Notes: generated by a model from the letters alone, not told the origin. A DNA stretch of 64,000 nt from JAJYIW01 sp963781665 (GCA_963781665.1 CAWAGA010000002.1:5382663-5446662), one strand, 5' to 3'. Counted from the stretch's first letter, positions 1 to 8,360 are shown. Numbers and translations: made by a program.

Positions 1-922
1 CCGGTTGGTCGCTGCCATCCGGCTGGTTGGCGTTCAAGGCGCCCACCCAGAATATCGGGTGGGGATCAGGCGATCCATCACCACTGCCGGTCGCCGAGAA
101 GGGAACAAGCTTGCCCTGCCGGACCCAATCGACGTACCATTGCGCCAATTGCGCCAGTTGGGTGGTTTGGATCTGGCCCCCGGCTGCTGCAATACTGGCG
201 TCAATGCCGGGCGCTAGGACCGAGCTTTGCCAGGCATTCGCATCGACGATGATCGGGCCGGATTTTAGCGCGGCCAGCGCCTGGACCATGGTCCGGAAAT
301 CGTCCAGCGTCCAGCCCACCGCCGGTAATGTTATCCCGGCGGCCTGCAGGGCATCCGCGTCGTAGAACAAGCCCATGAAGGTCAGCGCCAGCGGAAGGCC
401 CAGCGTGCGTCCCTGGCTATCCTGGCAGGCAGCCAACGACCCCGGCCAGAAATCGTCCGGCTCGAAACCGGTATCGCCCTCCATCAAGGGGCTCAAATCC
501 AGGAAATCACTGGCGTTGTTAAGCAGGCGCTCACGTCCGCCTATAAAAAGGGCCGTATCGGCTGCCTCGGCCAGCGGAGACAGGTCCTCGGCGTTCCAGA
601 GGTCGAAGCCGCCTGGTGGGGTGACGATCTGGACCGTGTTCGATGGATTCTCTCGGTGGAAGGACTCTGCGATCTGCTCGTAAAAACCCTTCTCACCACC
701 GTCAACTGCGAAGGTAATAACTACATTTTGACCTATGTTGCTATTATTTGAGCTTGTATTTCCTGGGAGAAGAAAGCTAAATGTTTGAGACGGGACAAAT
801 TTACTTTGATCTGCTCTATTCGTTATATCACTGTATGGGAAAAATAATTGCCCGGTTCCAAAAATAAGTACAGAAATGAGTATTATGACTAATAGTAGCA
901 TCAAAATCTGTTTTTTTTTCAT
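1..922 (-). CDS. Extracellular solute-binding protein (family 1), C-terminus cut by window edge
   Basis: The reading frame stays open from an ATG at 922 to the left edge, giving about 307 residues. It begins with MKKK and a hydrophobic stretch (residues 5-23), a signal peptide or membrane anchor. A Ser/Asn-rich linker follows. The rest reads like the first lobe of an ABC sugar-binding protein: an ITFAVDGGEKGFYEQ strand-helix start, a DLSPLMEG segment and GLPLALTFMGLFYDADAL, the usual 'choose a source and find your own structure' pattern of this family. It would bind an oligosaccharide or similar solute outside the cell for an ABC importer. No permease gene is visible, so the substrate is unknown. 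The AT-rich start against a GC-rich body suggests a recombined or recently transferred gene. Confidence 0.7.
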   Translation of the reverse strand, partial: MKKKQILMLLLVIILISVLIFGTGQLFFPYSDITNRADQSKFVPSQTFSFLLPGNTSSNNSNIGQNVVITFAVDGGEKGFYEQIAESFHRENPSNTVQIVTPPGGFDLWNAEDLSPLAEAADTALFIGGRERLLNNASDFLDLSPLMEGDTGFEPDDFWPGSLAACQDSQGRTLGLPLALTFMGLFYDADALQAAGITLPAVGWTLDDFRTMVQALAALKSGPIIVDANAWQSSVLAPGIDASIAAAGGQIQTTQLAQLAQWYVDWVRQGKLVPFSATGSGDGSPDPHPIFWVGALNANQPDGSDQP

Positions 923-1144
923 ATTATCTCATTCTGGATTCGCATTTTGGGCTTATACTTTAAAAAAGTATCCTGTAAAAAAGAATCCTGAATAATTGGG
1001 CAGAATTTCTAGTCTAAAAAAATCTCATTTGCCATCTCTGTAACTGAACGAACCTGTCTAACGATTAGTAACTAGTGTTGTTTTCCCTATTATAAGTTCT
1101 GCCCTATATGCAAATGAAAATTTCTTAGCAAAACTGACTGTAAG

Positions 1145-1804
1145 CTATCTATTCTTTGGAGTAAATAGATAATTTTTGTCGTATGATAATTTTAAGATGG
1201 CTACTCCTACAACACATTTATCAAAGATTGGGCCCCAATCGCGAGAATCTGTGCTGTATTGGTTATCCCCTTCAATAAATAATTGTCCTTTTTGTATGGT
1301 CCATCTACGGTTGCCTTCACCATCATAAAATTTACGGTGTTGCATCTGTTTTAGCTCATCTAGTTCAGATATGTGAATTATCTTTGTATCTCCTGGTAGG
1401 CCTGTTATCCTTTTTATTATAAGTTCTCCATAATTACCAGCGAAGTATTGTGTAATCAAGTTGTAGAACGATTCCCAAGAAAATGACAAGGCATTTTTTG
1501 CATGTCTTATTTGTTGATTTCTAAGGACAATTATTTGGCCTCGTTTTAACCAAACTCGTGGCCAATATCTCAGAACCAAAACTCGATCACCTTCGAACAA
1601 TGTCGGGTTCATACTGCATTGTTCAACGGTAACAATCAAAAACAAAGCACGAATAACCAATGCTGATATTACCAAGGGGGAAAGAATAATCAAAATAATT
1701 ATCAAAAACGGCACCTTATTCAAGCGATAATTACCAACATTAAATCCACCCATGGTAACTTTACAATAATTGCATCTTGTTTTAGGGAAATATTTGCTCG
1801 TCAA
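1145..1804 (-). CDS. lepB: Signal peptidase I (S26 family)
   Basis: A membrane serine protease that removes signal peptides from exported proteins. A hydrophobic helix (about residues 31-57) precedes the catalytic-Ser box SMNPTLFEGDRVLV. The catalytic Lys lies in LIIKRITGLPGD, and the DSRDWGP box is near the C-terminus. All family boxes are present in order, so it should be active. The start shown is TTG, preceded by GGAAA; an ATG 51 bp downstream (MGGFNVGNYR) is an alternative. The longer start adds a CNYC motif, unusual for this family. It lies downstream of a Cys-rich protein and a thioredoxin-like gene on the same strand. Their exported products make a dedicated peptidase plausible, but that is inference. 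Confidence 0.85.
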   Translation of the reverse strand: MTSKYFPKTRCNYCKVTMGGFNVGNYRLNKVPFLIIILIILSPLVISALVIRALFLIVTVEQCSMNPTLFEGDRVLVLRYWPRVWLKRGQIIVLRNQQIRHAKNALSFSWESFYNLITQYFAGNYGELIIKRITGLPGDTKIIHISELDELKQMQHRKFYDGEGNRRWTIQKGQLFIEGDNQYSTDSRDWGPIFDKCVVGVAILKLSYDKNYLFTPKNR

Positions 1805-2079
1805 GATTTCCAGTGCGACGAGAATAACAATGATATTTATATTTTAACAAAAAACACTCTCCCTGGGACATAGCATTATCCCTTTCCTGCATATATTGGG
1901 TATAGTAGAAAGAGTTCTCCATAAAATAAACGTGCAATTTATTGGCACTACAAAAATTCAAGCTGGGACGCCAGTGGATTCTTCTAACTTGGATCATTGA
2001 GACTGTCCTAAAAAATATCTATTTTCTGACGTCCCTAATGTAAGGATTGAACGGCTTTCATTCCGTACTTGTATTGTAA

Positions 2080-2397
2080 TTAACAATGGTCAACGGGAAT
2101 GTAGCCACAAGATTCAGTTATGCAATTATCACATTCCCCGAAGTGTCCATCCGGACACCAATATCTGACATGCTGTTCATGATAGGTCACATAACATTGG
2201 GTCCCAACGCACATGCAGCAGTAATTATTGGTGCAATACCAATCAGCAGTGGAACACCCGGCTGGTTTGCAATCAGCTTGAGCTTTAGTGTGTGGTAACA
2301 GTCGATCAGCCACTTCCTCAATTATTTTACTGAAAAATGGAAAATGCCGACTGATACTATCCAAGTTTTTTATTAGGTTGTTATTTGTATATTTCAT
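2080..2397 (-). CDS. Small protein with a 12-cysteine C-terminal domain
   Basis: 105 residues. The first ~40 form a hydrophilic/amphipathic N-terminal part without a clear signal peptide (MKYTNNNLIKNLDSISRHF). The last ~65 hold 12 cysteines, in patterns such as YCTNNYCCMCVG and WCPDGHFGECDNC, plus two Trp. The layout suggests either a leader-plus-core peptide or a disulfide-stabilised exported domain. Twelve Cys and two important Trp are also found in the light chain of methylamine dehydrogenase, and a MauD-like redoxin lies just upstream. I see no convincing alignment to that protein, so function is left open. Start ATG 2397 follows AAGGAG (revcomp of ctcctta). Confidence 0.6.
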   Translation of the reverse strand: MKYTNNNLIKNLDSISRHFPFFSKIIEEVADRLLPHTKAQADCKPAGCSTADWYCTNNYCCMCVGTQCYVTYHEQHVRYWCPDGHFGECDNCITESCGYIPVDHC

Positions 2398-2513
2398 TAT
2401 TTTCTCCTTATGAAATAGATTGTTGAAAGGTAATGGACCAACTGGTACTAGAATCTCGTATTGTTATCGCCTCCTTTCCGAACATTTTCGATAATCCCTG
2501 CTGGTTTTTACTT

Positions 2514-3062
2514 TCACAGCAAATCTAAAATTTGATTTAACTCACTCATGAAACCTGCTGACTTTATCCTCCCTTGTTTATCAATTAGACAATAAGATGG
2601 AGTTCCTTTTACCTTATAATCTATCTCAAACGAATTTCTCTTTGGAGCGACAAGTAAAGGTATGCTTATATTAAATTCCTTTGCTAAGGCTGACGTAGCA
2701 GCTTTTTCATCTATGTTTACCAGTATCAATTCGATTCCTTTTTTGCTCGCGTGGTGGGCAATATCTAAATAACTAGGAATCCCAGCTCGACAAGCTCCGC
2801 AATGCGTCATAATAAATATTAGGATAAACATACGTCCATTGAAACTTGATAGTGTAACGATTTCGCCATTTAGGTTTTCTGCACTGAACGGCTGAGCTTG
2901 TTCTCCTGGTAGTAAATCAATTACTTTACTTTCACTACTTTTAATGGTTGAATTTTTCAATGACCAATTGCTAATCCTGCGAATTATAGCCATTGATATG
3001 ATCAAATTGATTAATGTCATGAGCCATAATAACAATGAGCTGATTATTAACCAGTTGTCCAT
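2514..3062 (-). CDS. Membrane-anchored TlpA/MauD-like thioredoxin
   Basis: 182 residues. One N-terminal membrane helix (about 4-26) is followed by a redoxin domain: a PFSAENLNGEIVTLSSFNG strand pair, then IFIMTHCGACRAGIPSY with the CxxC active site, then GTPSYCLID carrying the cis-Pro of the thioredoxin fold. The architecture matches MauD, which helps form or isomerise disulfides in the cysteine-rich light chain of methylamine dehydrogenase. Here the neighbour is also a cysteine-rich protein, so a role as its thiol-disulfide partner outside the membrane is a reasonable inference. No MauE is next to it, but MauE-like genes lie 17-22 kb away in the window. Confidence 0.75.
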   Translation of the reverse strand: MDNWLIISSLLLWLMTLINLIISMAIIRRISNWSLKNSTIKSSESKVIDLLPGEQAQPFSAENLNGEIVTLSSFNGRMFILIFIMTHCGACRAGIPSYLDIAHHASKKGIELILVNIDEKAATSALAKEFNISIPLLVAPKRNSFEIDYKVKGTPSYCLIDKQGRIKSAGFMSELNQILDLL

Positions 3063-3254
3063 TTAGAGCCCCTAACTGTGTATAATTTCGTGTTTACTAC
3101 TTATTAAGTTATTACGTCATAAAGAAGGCAATTAAAAATTGATTGATAACAAACCCCAAACACAAAGCGAAGAAAAAGTTTTTGGAGTTCAGGGTTAGGA
3201 GAAGATTTGGATTTGGTAGCTCAAATTTCATTGTAATGATTTCGGGGCCATTTT

Positions 3255-3302
3255 CAACTGTGGTTAACCACAGTTGTATTCGAGCTCAGGACCGGGTATA
3301 GT
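3255..3302 (+). promoter_or_regulatory. Promoter with 22-bp palindromic activator site before the comX-like gene
   Basis: A perfect 22-bp palindrome occupies 3255-3276, with half-site CAACTGTGG and centre TTAA. A candidate promoter follows: -35 TTGTAT at 3274-3279, a 17-bp spacer, and -10 TATAGT at 3297-3302. The palindrome centre falls at about -43 from the expected start of transcription, the usual place for a class II activator. Binding by the ComA-like regulator encoded downstream is inference; ComA of Bacillus also uses a palindromic box near -45, with a different sequence. Confidence 0.55.
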
Positions 3303-3349
3303 TTAAAGGTAATTCACATTCCCCGATAATTCAATTGAAAGGATAGGTG

Positions 3350-3568
3350 ATGGCCATGGGATTAGCCGAAGTTGCTTTCCGCTTGAGTATCGACCCGGGA
3401 TTTGGAGCAAGCTTACGCCAGGATCCCCAGCAAGCCCTCTCACAAGTGGGTTTCGTGTTGGATGCCGACGAGCTCCAAAGTTTGCAGTTATTTCTCCAAG
3501 GTGATCAGCCGTCATTGCTTTCTGCACCTGATGATGGGACACCGATTGATCCGTGGCTGGCTTCGTGA
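3350..3568 (+). CDS. ComX-like pheromone precursor / Os1348-type NHLP peptide
   Basis: 72 residues from ATG 3350, preceded by AAAGGA (a GTG one codon earlier is also possible). Residues ~10-50 read FRLSIDPGFGASLRQDPQQA, LSQVGF, LDADELQSLQLF. This is the short helical pattern of the Os1348/nitrile-hydratase-leader clan, and it resembles the N-terminal part of Bacillus ComX (a NYPEALKKL...GFDVQE layout). The tail DPWLAS puts a single Trp four residues from the end; in ComX the prenylated Trp is also near the C-terminus (QWGD). The stop codon overlaps the next gene. I infer an isoprenylated signal peptide precursor modified by the next gene's product. An alternative is a RiPP leader remnant with another role. 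Confidence 0.6.
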   Translation: MAMGLAEVAFRLSIDPGFGASLRQDPQQALSQVGFVLDADELQSLQLFLQGDQPSLLSAPDDGTPIDPWLAS

Positions 3569-4554
3569 GCTTAATCGATACTGGACCTTTAGGAACAACC
3601 GCTACCAGGGAATTTCAGGAATCAATTATCACAAAGAAGATCCTACCAGAGCTCACCTCGGTGTTGGCCGGGTTGGGATTGGCAGGGTCTTCTTCAGGGG
3701 GAAATAACCAGCCTTCCTTGTTTCACCTTCCCTCGTTGTGCTGTGCCGCATTGGGGAAAGATCCCAAACGTGTGGGGGTTGCCGAGAAAGCCTGGCAGCA
3801 GTTCTATGCCGCTGCCCACATGATCGATGCAGTGGAGGACGATGAAGGTCTGCCGGCAGGTATCACCTCTCCGGCAAAGGCGACCAATCTAGCCGTCGGA
3901 CTAATTTTTAATGCCGAAAACGAGTTGGCTGGCCTGGAAGCAGAGCTGCCGCCAGGCGTCTCCCGGAGTATTAGAATGGAAGTGCAACGTTGTCTCTTGT
4001 GCATGTGTGCCGGACAAGAGATGAGTTTAAGATCAGGTGAGATATCCCTTGAGGAGACCTGGCAAATCGCAAGGCTCAAATCAGGGGCTTTTTTCGGTTT
4101 AGGATGTTTTATTGGTGCCCGGGCAGGAACAAGTTCAAGTAAAATTTTGGATGGATTTACCCGGTTCGGTGAAATTCTCGGTCTGCTTGTCCAACTTGGC
4201 GATGACGTGAAAGACCTTTGGAGTAATGAAAAAGGTAAAAGCGATCTGACCAGTGGGCATTGGGGAATTCCACTCGCATATGCTTACAAGGTTCTTCTAC
4301 TCAAAGAAAGAGCGCAATTACGGGAGTTCCTGAAAATGGAACAAGCTACTTATGAATTGGAAGCAAGAATTCGAGACAAAATCATTTCAAGTGGGGCATT
4401 GGTCTATGCAGCCCTCGAATCAAATCGCTTACACATCCTGGGGAAACGAATCTTGTGTTCAATTTGCCAGCCTTCTCCTGCCCGCCAATCGCTAGAAAAT
4501 CTGCTAAACAGCAAGGGTGTAAATAGGACTTTGAAAGAGGGAAAAGCGTCATAG
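3553..4554 (+). CDS. ComQ-like polyprenyl synthase family protein
   Basis: 333 residues from GTG 3553; a second GTG at 3565 overlaps the preceding stop (GTGA) and may be the true start. All-alpha isoprenoid synthase fold. The first Asp-rich motif is HMIDAVEDDE (Asp 92, 96, 97) and the second is VQLGDDVKDL (Asp 217, 218, 221), a full DDxxD-type pair for Mg-diphosphate binding. Ordinary farnesyl or geranylgeranyl synthases stand with isoprenoid genes. Here the enzyme overlaps a small Trp-tailed peptide gene and precedes a kinase/regulator pair. That is the setting of ComQ, which transfers a prenyl group to Trp of ComX. The chain length of the prenyl group cannot be read from sequence. Confidence 0.7.
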   Translation: MAGFVSLIDTGPLGTTATREFQESIITKKILPELTSVLAGLGLAGSSSGGNNQPSLFHLPSLCCAALGKDPKRVGVAEKAWQQFYAAAHMIDAVEDDEGLPAGITSPAKATNLAVGLIFNAENELAGLEAELPPGVSRSIRMEVQRCLLCMCAGQEMSLRSGEISLEETWQIARLKSGAFFGLGCFIGARAGTSSSKILDGFTRFGEILGLLVQLGDDVKDLWSNEKGKSDLTSGHWGIPLAYAYKVLLLKERAQLREFLKMEQATYELEARIRDKIISSGALVYAALESNRLHILGKRILCSICQPSPARQSLENLLNSKGVNRTLKEGKAS

Positions 4555-4656
4555 CCTTACTTCATCCTTCTCTACCTTCAGAAGATAGGCTATATAATGA
4601 ATTTAGTGATTTTCTTCGAATGATTTACTCTGCTGGATAGATTGGGATAAATTGGA

Positions 4657-7077
4657 ATGAAGATACCTCGTTCTCAATTCGTCTTTATTTGTGCTAGCGT
4701 TGGTGTTCTCCTCATTTTATTCTTGATGATTTGGGCTATGCTTTTAATTCTTCAGCGGCCGGATGCTGGGGCTTCCTGGTCTTTTACCTCGGGGGTAGTC
4801 GAACAGATCTCACCTGGCGGACCCAGTCAAGGAATTTTAGAGCTTGGCGATACGATTTTAACCCTGGATGGCCTTCCGGTTCGACAGGCGCGTGGCTATC
4901 CGGGCCGAAGCGCGGGAGACATCATCAGTTTACTGGTGGAACGAAATCATCAAACCATAAATTTAGAAGTTCGATTGGCCCCACCCGGAACGTTAGTTAC
5001 GCTCGATCGCTTAACGCCGATGATCATTGCTTTGGCCTTTTGGATTTTAAGTGTCCTGGTACTCATATATGGTCAACCCCAAAACTTTTTAGTAATTCTT
5101 TATGGATTAGCAGCTGCGAGCACACTCACCTTGGGGTCGCTCTCGTTTTTTGGTCCTTTCTGGACGTCAGTTATGTTCGATTTCATTTTATGGTGGGATG
5201 GACCTCTCACCGTTCACACGCATCTGCAGGTATTTCATGGCAGATATGGCAAAAAGTTGACCTTTCTGGTTGTTTCCCTATATAGCTTAGCCCTCCCCTT
5301 TTCATTGCTCTCCCTCCTCACTCGTATCGGTAATATTGGACTTGATGCAAGTACGATGCAATTATTCACTTATTGCTGGCTAGGGCTCAATTTTGTAATG
5401 GCTTTTGGCTTATCCGTTTTTACGCAAAAATCTTCATCTCAAATACAAAGACCTCAGCGTCGCTTAGCAATCATGGCATTGGGAGTGGCTGCAGGCGTGC
5501 TTCCTTTATTGGTATTTTCACTCCTTCCGGATGCTTTATTCGGATCCACCTTTCTGCCTTATGAGTTGGCTTTTATTTTTATGATCACCCTTCCCCTGGG
5601 GTATGGAATTGTTGTTTTTGAAGATCGTATACCAAAAGTTTCACGGATGATCAATCGTGCCATCGGCTATGGATTGATACTGGTTGTCATCACGGCAATT
5701 TACATGCTGATCTATTATGGGGTGATTAAGATTTTTCAGACCCAAGAGCGAACGATACTTCTTACCAGTTTATTTGTGACCTTAGTCCTGATGGCTTCAG
5801 CACATCCCATTTTTCGATGGGTCAGAGGTATCGGCGAAATAGTGTTATACGGGGATTCCTTCGATTATCAAACAACTTTACGAACCATCGAAAAGTCATT
5901 AGCTAACGCAGAAATGACCCCCCAAAGCATCGGGAAAATGTTATGTACCAGCCTGGTTCAAAACTTGAACGCGGAGTTCGTCGATATTTTATTAGCCGAT
6001 GGTTCTATGCAGGAAGTTCAAATCGGCCATTATGATAATCCTATAACGGTTCGATTCCCTCCAAAAATCGCTCAAGACATCATCATTCAAAAAAAGGAAT
6101 TACCTTCAACCGTTATCGAAATAGAATTACCGGTAGATGAGAAACTTGTTGTTTTGGCAATTAAAAAGAAAAAAACTAAACTGATCATTCCTCTGAAATG
6201 TAATGGCAGAAGCCACGGGTTATTGTTCATCGGTCCACGACGAGGTTTTCGAGGGTATGACCAAACAGCCCTGACAATTCTTGAAAGTATTACTCATCAA
6301 GCCCAAATTGCAATTGATAATGCTTATCTGCTCGAAGAGGTCAAGGCAAAAGCAGCCCAGGCTGCCCGTGTACATCGCCTGGTCATTCAAGCCCGCGAAG
6401 ATGAGCGTAAACGAATTGCCCGCGATTTACATGATCAAACCATCCAGGAATTGGTTGGCATGAATTTCCAATTAGCAGAGTTATGTTATGAACAGACTCC
6501 CTGGGTAACAGAAAAAGCAACCCAACTTCAAGCAAGAATTCGTTTGCTTTCGCAACAATTGCGCCAGGTTTGTGCTGATTTACGCCCACCGGCTCTTGAT
6601 ACCATTGGCCTGATCCCTGCAATTCGATCTCGGATAACCAGCTTCAAACAATTGAGCCCGATACAGGTTAGTTTCGGCACTTCAGGAAATCTCGATCAAC
6701 AAATCCCAGAAGAATATACCATTTACTTCTATCGGGTCCTTCAAGAATTGTTACAAAATATCCGTAAGCACAGTAGCGCCAACCAAATCGATGTATGGCT
6801 GGATGTTGGAAAAGAACGAATCATCCTTACCGTGAAGGACGATGGACACGGTTTTATTGTTCCAGAACAACTCGAGGCGCTGGCTAAGGACCGTCACTTT
6901 GGTTTATTGGGTTTACAAGAGATGCTGGAACCACTCGGCGGTAAACTTTTTGTTCAATCCAGTCCTGGGAAGGGCTGTATCATTCGGGCTATCTTACGCT
7001 TGACTACTGCAGTAGAAGAATCGAACCGGTTGAATACCCGAATAACGGAATCCGAGGAGAAACAGAATGTCGATTAG
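4657..7077 (+). CDS. ComP-like sensor histidine kinase (PDZ, multi-TM, GAF, HisKA_3)
   Basis: 806 residues. Order: TM1 (~8-32); an extracytoplasmic PDZ-like segment (~45-105, GVVEQISPGGPSQG, ELGDTILTLDGLPV); about eight further membrane helices (~115-385); a GAF-like region (~410-560); HisKA_3 with ARDLHDQTIQEL (phospho-acceptor His 592); and a HATPase_c domain (N-box ELLQNIRKHS, G-box DDGHGF near 728, GLLGLQEM). A PDZ-like loop after TM1 followed by a helix bundle is the plan of Bacillus ComP, and here too the first helix after the PDZ follows a 'DR/NRxxP' turn. The gene overlaps the response regulator by 11 bp, so the pair is co-translated. The expected signal is the modified peptide from the first gene. 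Confidence 0.85.
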   Translation: MKIPRSQFVFICASVGVLLILFLMIWAMLLILQRPDAGASWSFTSGVVEQISPGGPSQGILELGDTILTLDGLPVRQARGYPGRSAGDIISLLVERNHQTINLEVRLAPPGTLVTLDRLTPMIIALAFWILSVLVLIYGQPQNFLVILYGLAAASTLTLGSLSFFGPFWTSVMFDFILWWDGPLTVHTHLQVFHGRYGKKLTFLVVSLYSLALPFSLLSLLTRIGNIGLDASTMQLFTYCWLGLNFVMAFGLSVFTQKSSSQIQRPQRRLAIMALGVAAGVLPLLVFSLLPDALFGSTFLPYELAFIFMITLPLGYGIVVFEDRIPKVSRMINRAIGYGLILVVITAIYMLIYYGVIKIFQTQERTILLTSLFVTLVLMASAHPIFRWVRGIGEIVLYGDSFDYQTTLRTIEKSLANAEMTPQSIGKMLCTSLVQNLNAEFVDILLADGSMQEVQIGHYDNPITVRFPPKIAQDIIIQKKELPSTVIEIELPVDEKLVVLAIKKKKTKLIIPLKCNGRSHGLLFIGPRRGFRGYDQTALTILESITHQAQIAIDNAYLLEEVKAKAAQAARVHRLVIQAREDERKRIARDLHDQTIQELVGMNFQLAELCYEQTPWVTEKATQLQARIRLLSQQLRQVCADLRPPALDTIGLIPAIRSRITSFKQLSPIQVSFGTSGNLDQQIPEEYTIYFYRVLQELLQNIRKHSSANQIDVWLDVGKERIILTVKDDGHGFIVPEQLEALAKDRHFGLLGLQEMLEPLGGKLFVQSSPGKGCIIRAILRLTTAVEESNRLNTRITESEEKQNVD

Positions 7078-7696
7078 TATCGTGATTGCCGACGATCACC
7101 CTGTCGTCCGTGTAGGCATTGAAGGTCTCTTAATTCATTATCCGGAGTTTGAAATAATCGGAGAAGCAACGACCGGTGATGAAGCCTTGAACCTGTGTCT
7201 GGAGAAACAGCCCGACGTATTAGTCCTCGATATTAATATGCCAGGTTTGAAAGCGGTGCAGGTCGTCAGCCAAATCCGGCAATGTCAGCTACCGACACGA
7301 ATACTGATCATGACTTCCCATGGAGATGCAGGCATCGTGTATGCTATGCTGCAGGCAGGAGCAATCGGGTATCTGCTCAAAGATGATGGACCTACAGCGA
7401 TTGTCGAAGCAATCAGGAAAGTTGCCTCCGGCGAAACATGGTTCAGTAAAAACCTGGAATCCATTGTTGAATCCTTAAAGGACGAGAATGGAACAAACAT
7501 TAACATCACGGAACGTGAGAAGGAAATTCTTCTTCTTGTATCGGAGGGGCTAACGAACAAAGAGATCGCCCAACAACTCGAAATCACAGAGCGAACGGTA
7601 GAATCTCATCTCACCCAAATATTCCGGAAATCTGGAATCTCTTCCCGGGTCGAATTGGCTTTATGGGCAAAAGAACGTTCAATTTGTGGGTTTTAA
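7067..7696 (+). CDS. ComA-like NarL/FixJ-family response regulator
   Basis: 209 residues. Receiver domain with acidic pair Asp 9-10, phospho-acceptor Asp 55 (VLVLDINMPG), the conserved Thr/Ser and Lys (LLKDDG), then a LuxR-type HTH (NITEREKEILLLVSEGLTNK, KEIAQQLEITERTVESHL) at ~145-205. It overlaps the end of the kinase gene, its evident partner. It probably activates target promoters, with the palindrome in front of the comX-like gene as the best candidate for autoregulation. The gene ends only 43 bp before recombinase element A begins, so any further members of the regulon are not next to it. Confidence 0.85.
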   Translation: MSISIVIADDHPVVRVGIEGLLIHYPEFEIIGEATTGDEALNLCLEKQPDVLVLDINMPGLKAVQVVSQIRQCQLPTRILIMTSHGDAGIVYAMLQAGAIGYLLKDDGPTAIVEAIRKVASGETWFSKNLESIVESLKDENGTNINITEREKEILLLVSEGLTNKEIAQQLEITERTVESHLTQIFRKSGISSRVELALWAKERSICGF

Positions 7697-7738
7697 TTCG
7701 GTACGTTGAATATCTATACGGCTGATTGTCAGTTATAT

Positions 7739-7775
7739 GGGACATTTGTCCCGGCCTCCACGGGACACTTGTCCC
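7739..7775. repeat. Twin 14-bp palindromes at the left end of copy A
   Basis: GGGACATTTGTCCC at 7739-7752 and GGGACACTTGTCCC at 7762-7775, 9 bp apart. The same pair occurs at 26548-26584 in copy B with one base changed in the first (GGGATA). Homology between the copies begins here, so this is either the element end or a recombinase/regulator site. A role as terminator of the upstream gene is possible but there is no T-run. Confidence 0.6.
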
Positions 7776-8340
7776 TTGCATTTATGAAATTACTTGGTAT
7801 TATTCAAACTAACAAATGCGCTCACAAGCGCCATATTCAGACCAATAAAAACCATACGTCGGCTGGATTCAGAACCTGCCCGTAAATCTCGAAGATGAGC
7901 TGTTAGTAGCAGAGAGCTAGCAAATCACTCTTCTCGAACAAATTACGGGTGGAACCTTTGTCAAAACAAAGTCGCGTGTGGTTTTTTATTTTAACGTCTG
8001 GCTGCCTGGCTCTCCTCAGAGACCTTGGCTGGAAAATATCGACCGCGGAGAGCCGAAACCATCCTTCGGGAATTGGGATGGTGGATCACAGGCAAACTGG
8101 TTTTTATTCCCATCCCCAATCGCACTTTTGCCGGGCGGTTGGGCAGCAAGGTGCAGACATTGGATCGCTCACCTGCACTGTGGGCCTCAGTCAAGCGGTC
8201 ATCCTGCGAAATTCGCAGGCCCTCCTCCCCCAGAGGAGTTGCAACTCAAGGCGGTGCGCCGGCAGGTTGTCTTAACGAGGTTGGCAAAAAGAAGCTCGTA
8301 ATAGGAAACTAAGGGAAGATGCTTTTCGTGCATTCGTAGG
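7762..8340 (+). ncRNA. Conserved non-coding leader, candidate structured RNA (copy A)
   Basis: About 580 bp before the first recombinase. 7762-8042 is identical base for base to 26571-26851 of copy B; the rest differs at roughly 15 positions. Several short frames are open, but nearly every difference between the copies changes the residue in those frames, so coding is unlikely. Possible pairings: CCCGTAA (7879-7885) with TTACGGG (7943-7949), GCGCT/AGCGC near 7819, CCATCC/GGATGG near 8060, and CCTGCGAA/TTCGCAGG (8203-8219). A T-rich run follows 7980. It could be a functional RNA or a DNA recombination region; no known RNA family was recognised. Confidence 0.4.
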
Positions 8341-8360
8341 TGATTTTAAGGAGGAAAATC

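Noticed and set aside
1782..1997. 71-codon minus-strand frame
   Set aside because: Overlaps the signal peptidase start, with no ribosome site, motif or sensible composition.
2080..2397. Naming the 12-Cys protein as methylamine dehydrogenase light chain
   Set aside because: Cysteine count and context fit, but the spacing and the conserved light-chain segments (such as the DCCG motif) are not there.
3553..4554. Housekeeping farnesyl/geranylgeranyl diphosphate synthase
   Set aside because: No isoprenoid or carotenoid neighbours, weakly conserved first Asp motif, and overlap with a small peptide gene followed by a ComP/ComA-like pair.
7930..7990. T-box-like sequence ACGGGTGGAACC followed by a T-run in the element leader
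   Set aside because: Resembles the T-box signature, but the downstream gene is a recombinase, no aminoacyl-tRNA or amino-acid gene follows, and the specifier stem was not found.
7949..8312. Three overlapping open frames of ~100 codons in the leader, also open in copy B
   Set aside because: Differences between the two copies are almost all residue-changing in each frame, and one frame has lost its start in copy B, so none behaves like a gene.
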